NCBI GenBank assembly: GCA_907163375.1
Contig: CAJQUW010004788.1
Span: 50,209 to 114,208, forward strand
DNA from: Prostheceraeus crozeri
Taxonomy: Eukaryota > Platyhelminthes > Polycladida > Euryleptidae
Direction of reading: 5' to 3'
Length of the DNA: 64,000 nt
Positions 62,931-64,000 of this stretch are shown here, piece by piece (position 1 is the stretch's first letter; every line of letters starts with the position of its first letter). Under the pieces are notes generated by a model. The model was not told the origin of the DNA. It worked only from the letters and a program-made list of their open reading frames with translations, and did no database searches. The translations under genes and the position numbers were made by a program.

Positions 62931-64000
62931 AGAGCGATTGTCAGAGGTAGGTCGTCTCTCTGAGCTCCGATGATAGCTTCGGACATTCCAAATTCCGGGT
63001 TTCTGTAAGAAACCGACTTAGAAAATTTCATTGCTGAACTCAGCTAAGGCGTCAGACTTAGAGGTTCGCCAGGAGATGGCCTTCGTCTCCAGGCCATAAA
63101 AGACTCCAAAACTTTAAAGGCTTGTAACTTTGCTTCTACAAGTCCGTTTGACTTGATTCAAAAAAGGTTCGGTTGCTATTGACCTGCTCTAAGTGATAGA
63201 CTACTTATAAAATGTTGTAAGTAGTGCTAAAAAGTTGAAAAATTTAAATTCACTAGTTTTGGAGGTTTTCTGGGGTTTTCGACCCTGCTGAAGTCAACTA
63301 GATGATTTTTAATGATGTCTGAGCCAGTCTTCTCATGGTATAAGCAGCTTTTCACTGAAAGCGAGCAAGACACGGAGAGTTTTGCTGTAATATTCCACTG
63401 ACAGGGTGTTCCCTCGGGACGGCGGATGATGCCGTAGTGATAAGTGTGGCAAGGGAGTGTGTCATAGTTTAGACCGTAACCGCTGGGACAACTCATGTCT
63501 CATGTTGGGCATTTGACACAGTTCTCAACGTAGCACTTTGAACGCCAATCGGTTGAGTCTTAGCTATCTTGTCATGGGTGGCCTCTAAACATCTCCATTG
63601 CAAAACGCTGGTGAATCACGGCTTGCTATCAAGCTGATCAAAGTCTGCCAACCTCTTACCGACTCCACCGGTTTTCATGTCTGGCGATCAAGTCATGGAT
63701 TCCTGTGGGTGATTTCGAGACAGCGGTGAAGTCCGTAGCTGCACGGGACGTGGGCAATGGTAATCCTTGTGAAACCTCTCTGCGTCATGTTTGCAATGTT
63801 TCGTCTCCGTGATAGAGACAAGCAGAACTGATGAATGGAATGAAGGGAGGACATTCATGCGCCACACGCAACACAACAGACTTCTCTCTTTGCTAGTGAA
63901 CAAGCTCTTGTCAGTGTCATCAGAAAGTGTATCATGTTTGTAAAAGTTTTACTGCAGCACAGGTTGATGTATAGTTAGAAAAGTTTGATCATTGAAATTT
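62931..64000. other. right end of window, no recognised gene
   Basis: It is slightly more GC-balanced than the rest. Minus-strand frames at 63227-63496 and 63688-63903 are unrecognised, as is a short plus-strand frame from about 63311 (MMSEPVFSWYKQLF). Any could be chance; sequence beyond 64000 would decide whether this is the 5' part of a transcribed unit. Confidence 0.35.

Noticed and set aside
1-64000. tRNA or rRNA genes and CRISPR-type arrays
   Set aside because: No cloverleaf with A/B boxes, no rRNA core and no regularly spaced repeats with unique spacers were seen; the tandem arrays are head-to-tail satellites.

Overview
This is an AT-rich animal nuclear window dominated by mobile DNA. 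I recognise no host protein-coding gene with confidence, and I saw no rRNA, tRNA or CRISPR array. Metazoan LTR retrotransposons, a THAP-domain P-element transposase with canonical GT-AG introns, LINE fragments and a pogo-type element all fit an invertebrate animal. The frequent octamer-like motif TAGGCCTA and the P/THAP9-type transposon suggest, but do not prove, a marine invertebrate, possibly a deuterostome.

Region 1 (about 1.63-24.4 kb) is a nest of elements. The outer layer is a Ty3/gypsy-type LTR retrotransposon on the minus strand with 1105-bp direct repeats. One copy is intact at 23299-24403. The other is split into 1630-1899 and 16614-17448. The splitting element is a 14.7-kb P-element-like DNA transposon (1900-16605) with short inverted ends and an 8-bp target duplication, GCTATCAC. 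The unsplit copy of the repeat carries a single GCTATCAC, so it serves as a built-in empty site. The P element carries what looks like a whole five-exon, 824-residue THAP9/P-type transposase. Its 6.2-kb first intron holds a LINE fragment and a small hAT-like element. An internally deleted pogo/Tigger element (21565-23231) sits in the leader of the LTR element.

Region 2 (about 24.4-52.6 kb) is built around two nested pairs of long, almost identical inverted repeats. The outer arms are 27194-28729 and 51019-52554; the inner arms are 37242-37930 and 44058-44885. The DNA between outer and inner arms differs on the two sides. A young LTR retrotransposon with identical 266-bp LTRs and a 5-bp target duplication (38746-43832) lies in the central loop, and a 5'-truncated LINE is inserted in its gag region. 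A 440-bp foldback repeat at 29087-29529 has a hammerhead-like motif in each arm. Only unrecognised exon-like ORFs were found in the rest of this region.

Region 3 (about 52.6-64 kb) has no gene I can name. It holds an 819-bp MITE-like element with a 9-bp target duplication (53086-53904). It also holds a tandem array of about 6.6 copies of a 268-bp poly-C/poly-A unit (about 60685-62476), inside a run of a 40-bp repeat. A TATA-plus-initiator core promoter candidate lies near 62891.

The parts interact mainly by insertion order: first the LTR element, then the P element within its LTR. The LTR copies differ at only about four positions, so the P insertion is younger still and may come from a recently active family.
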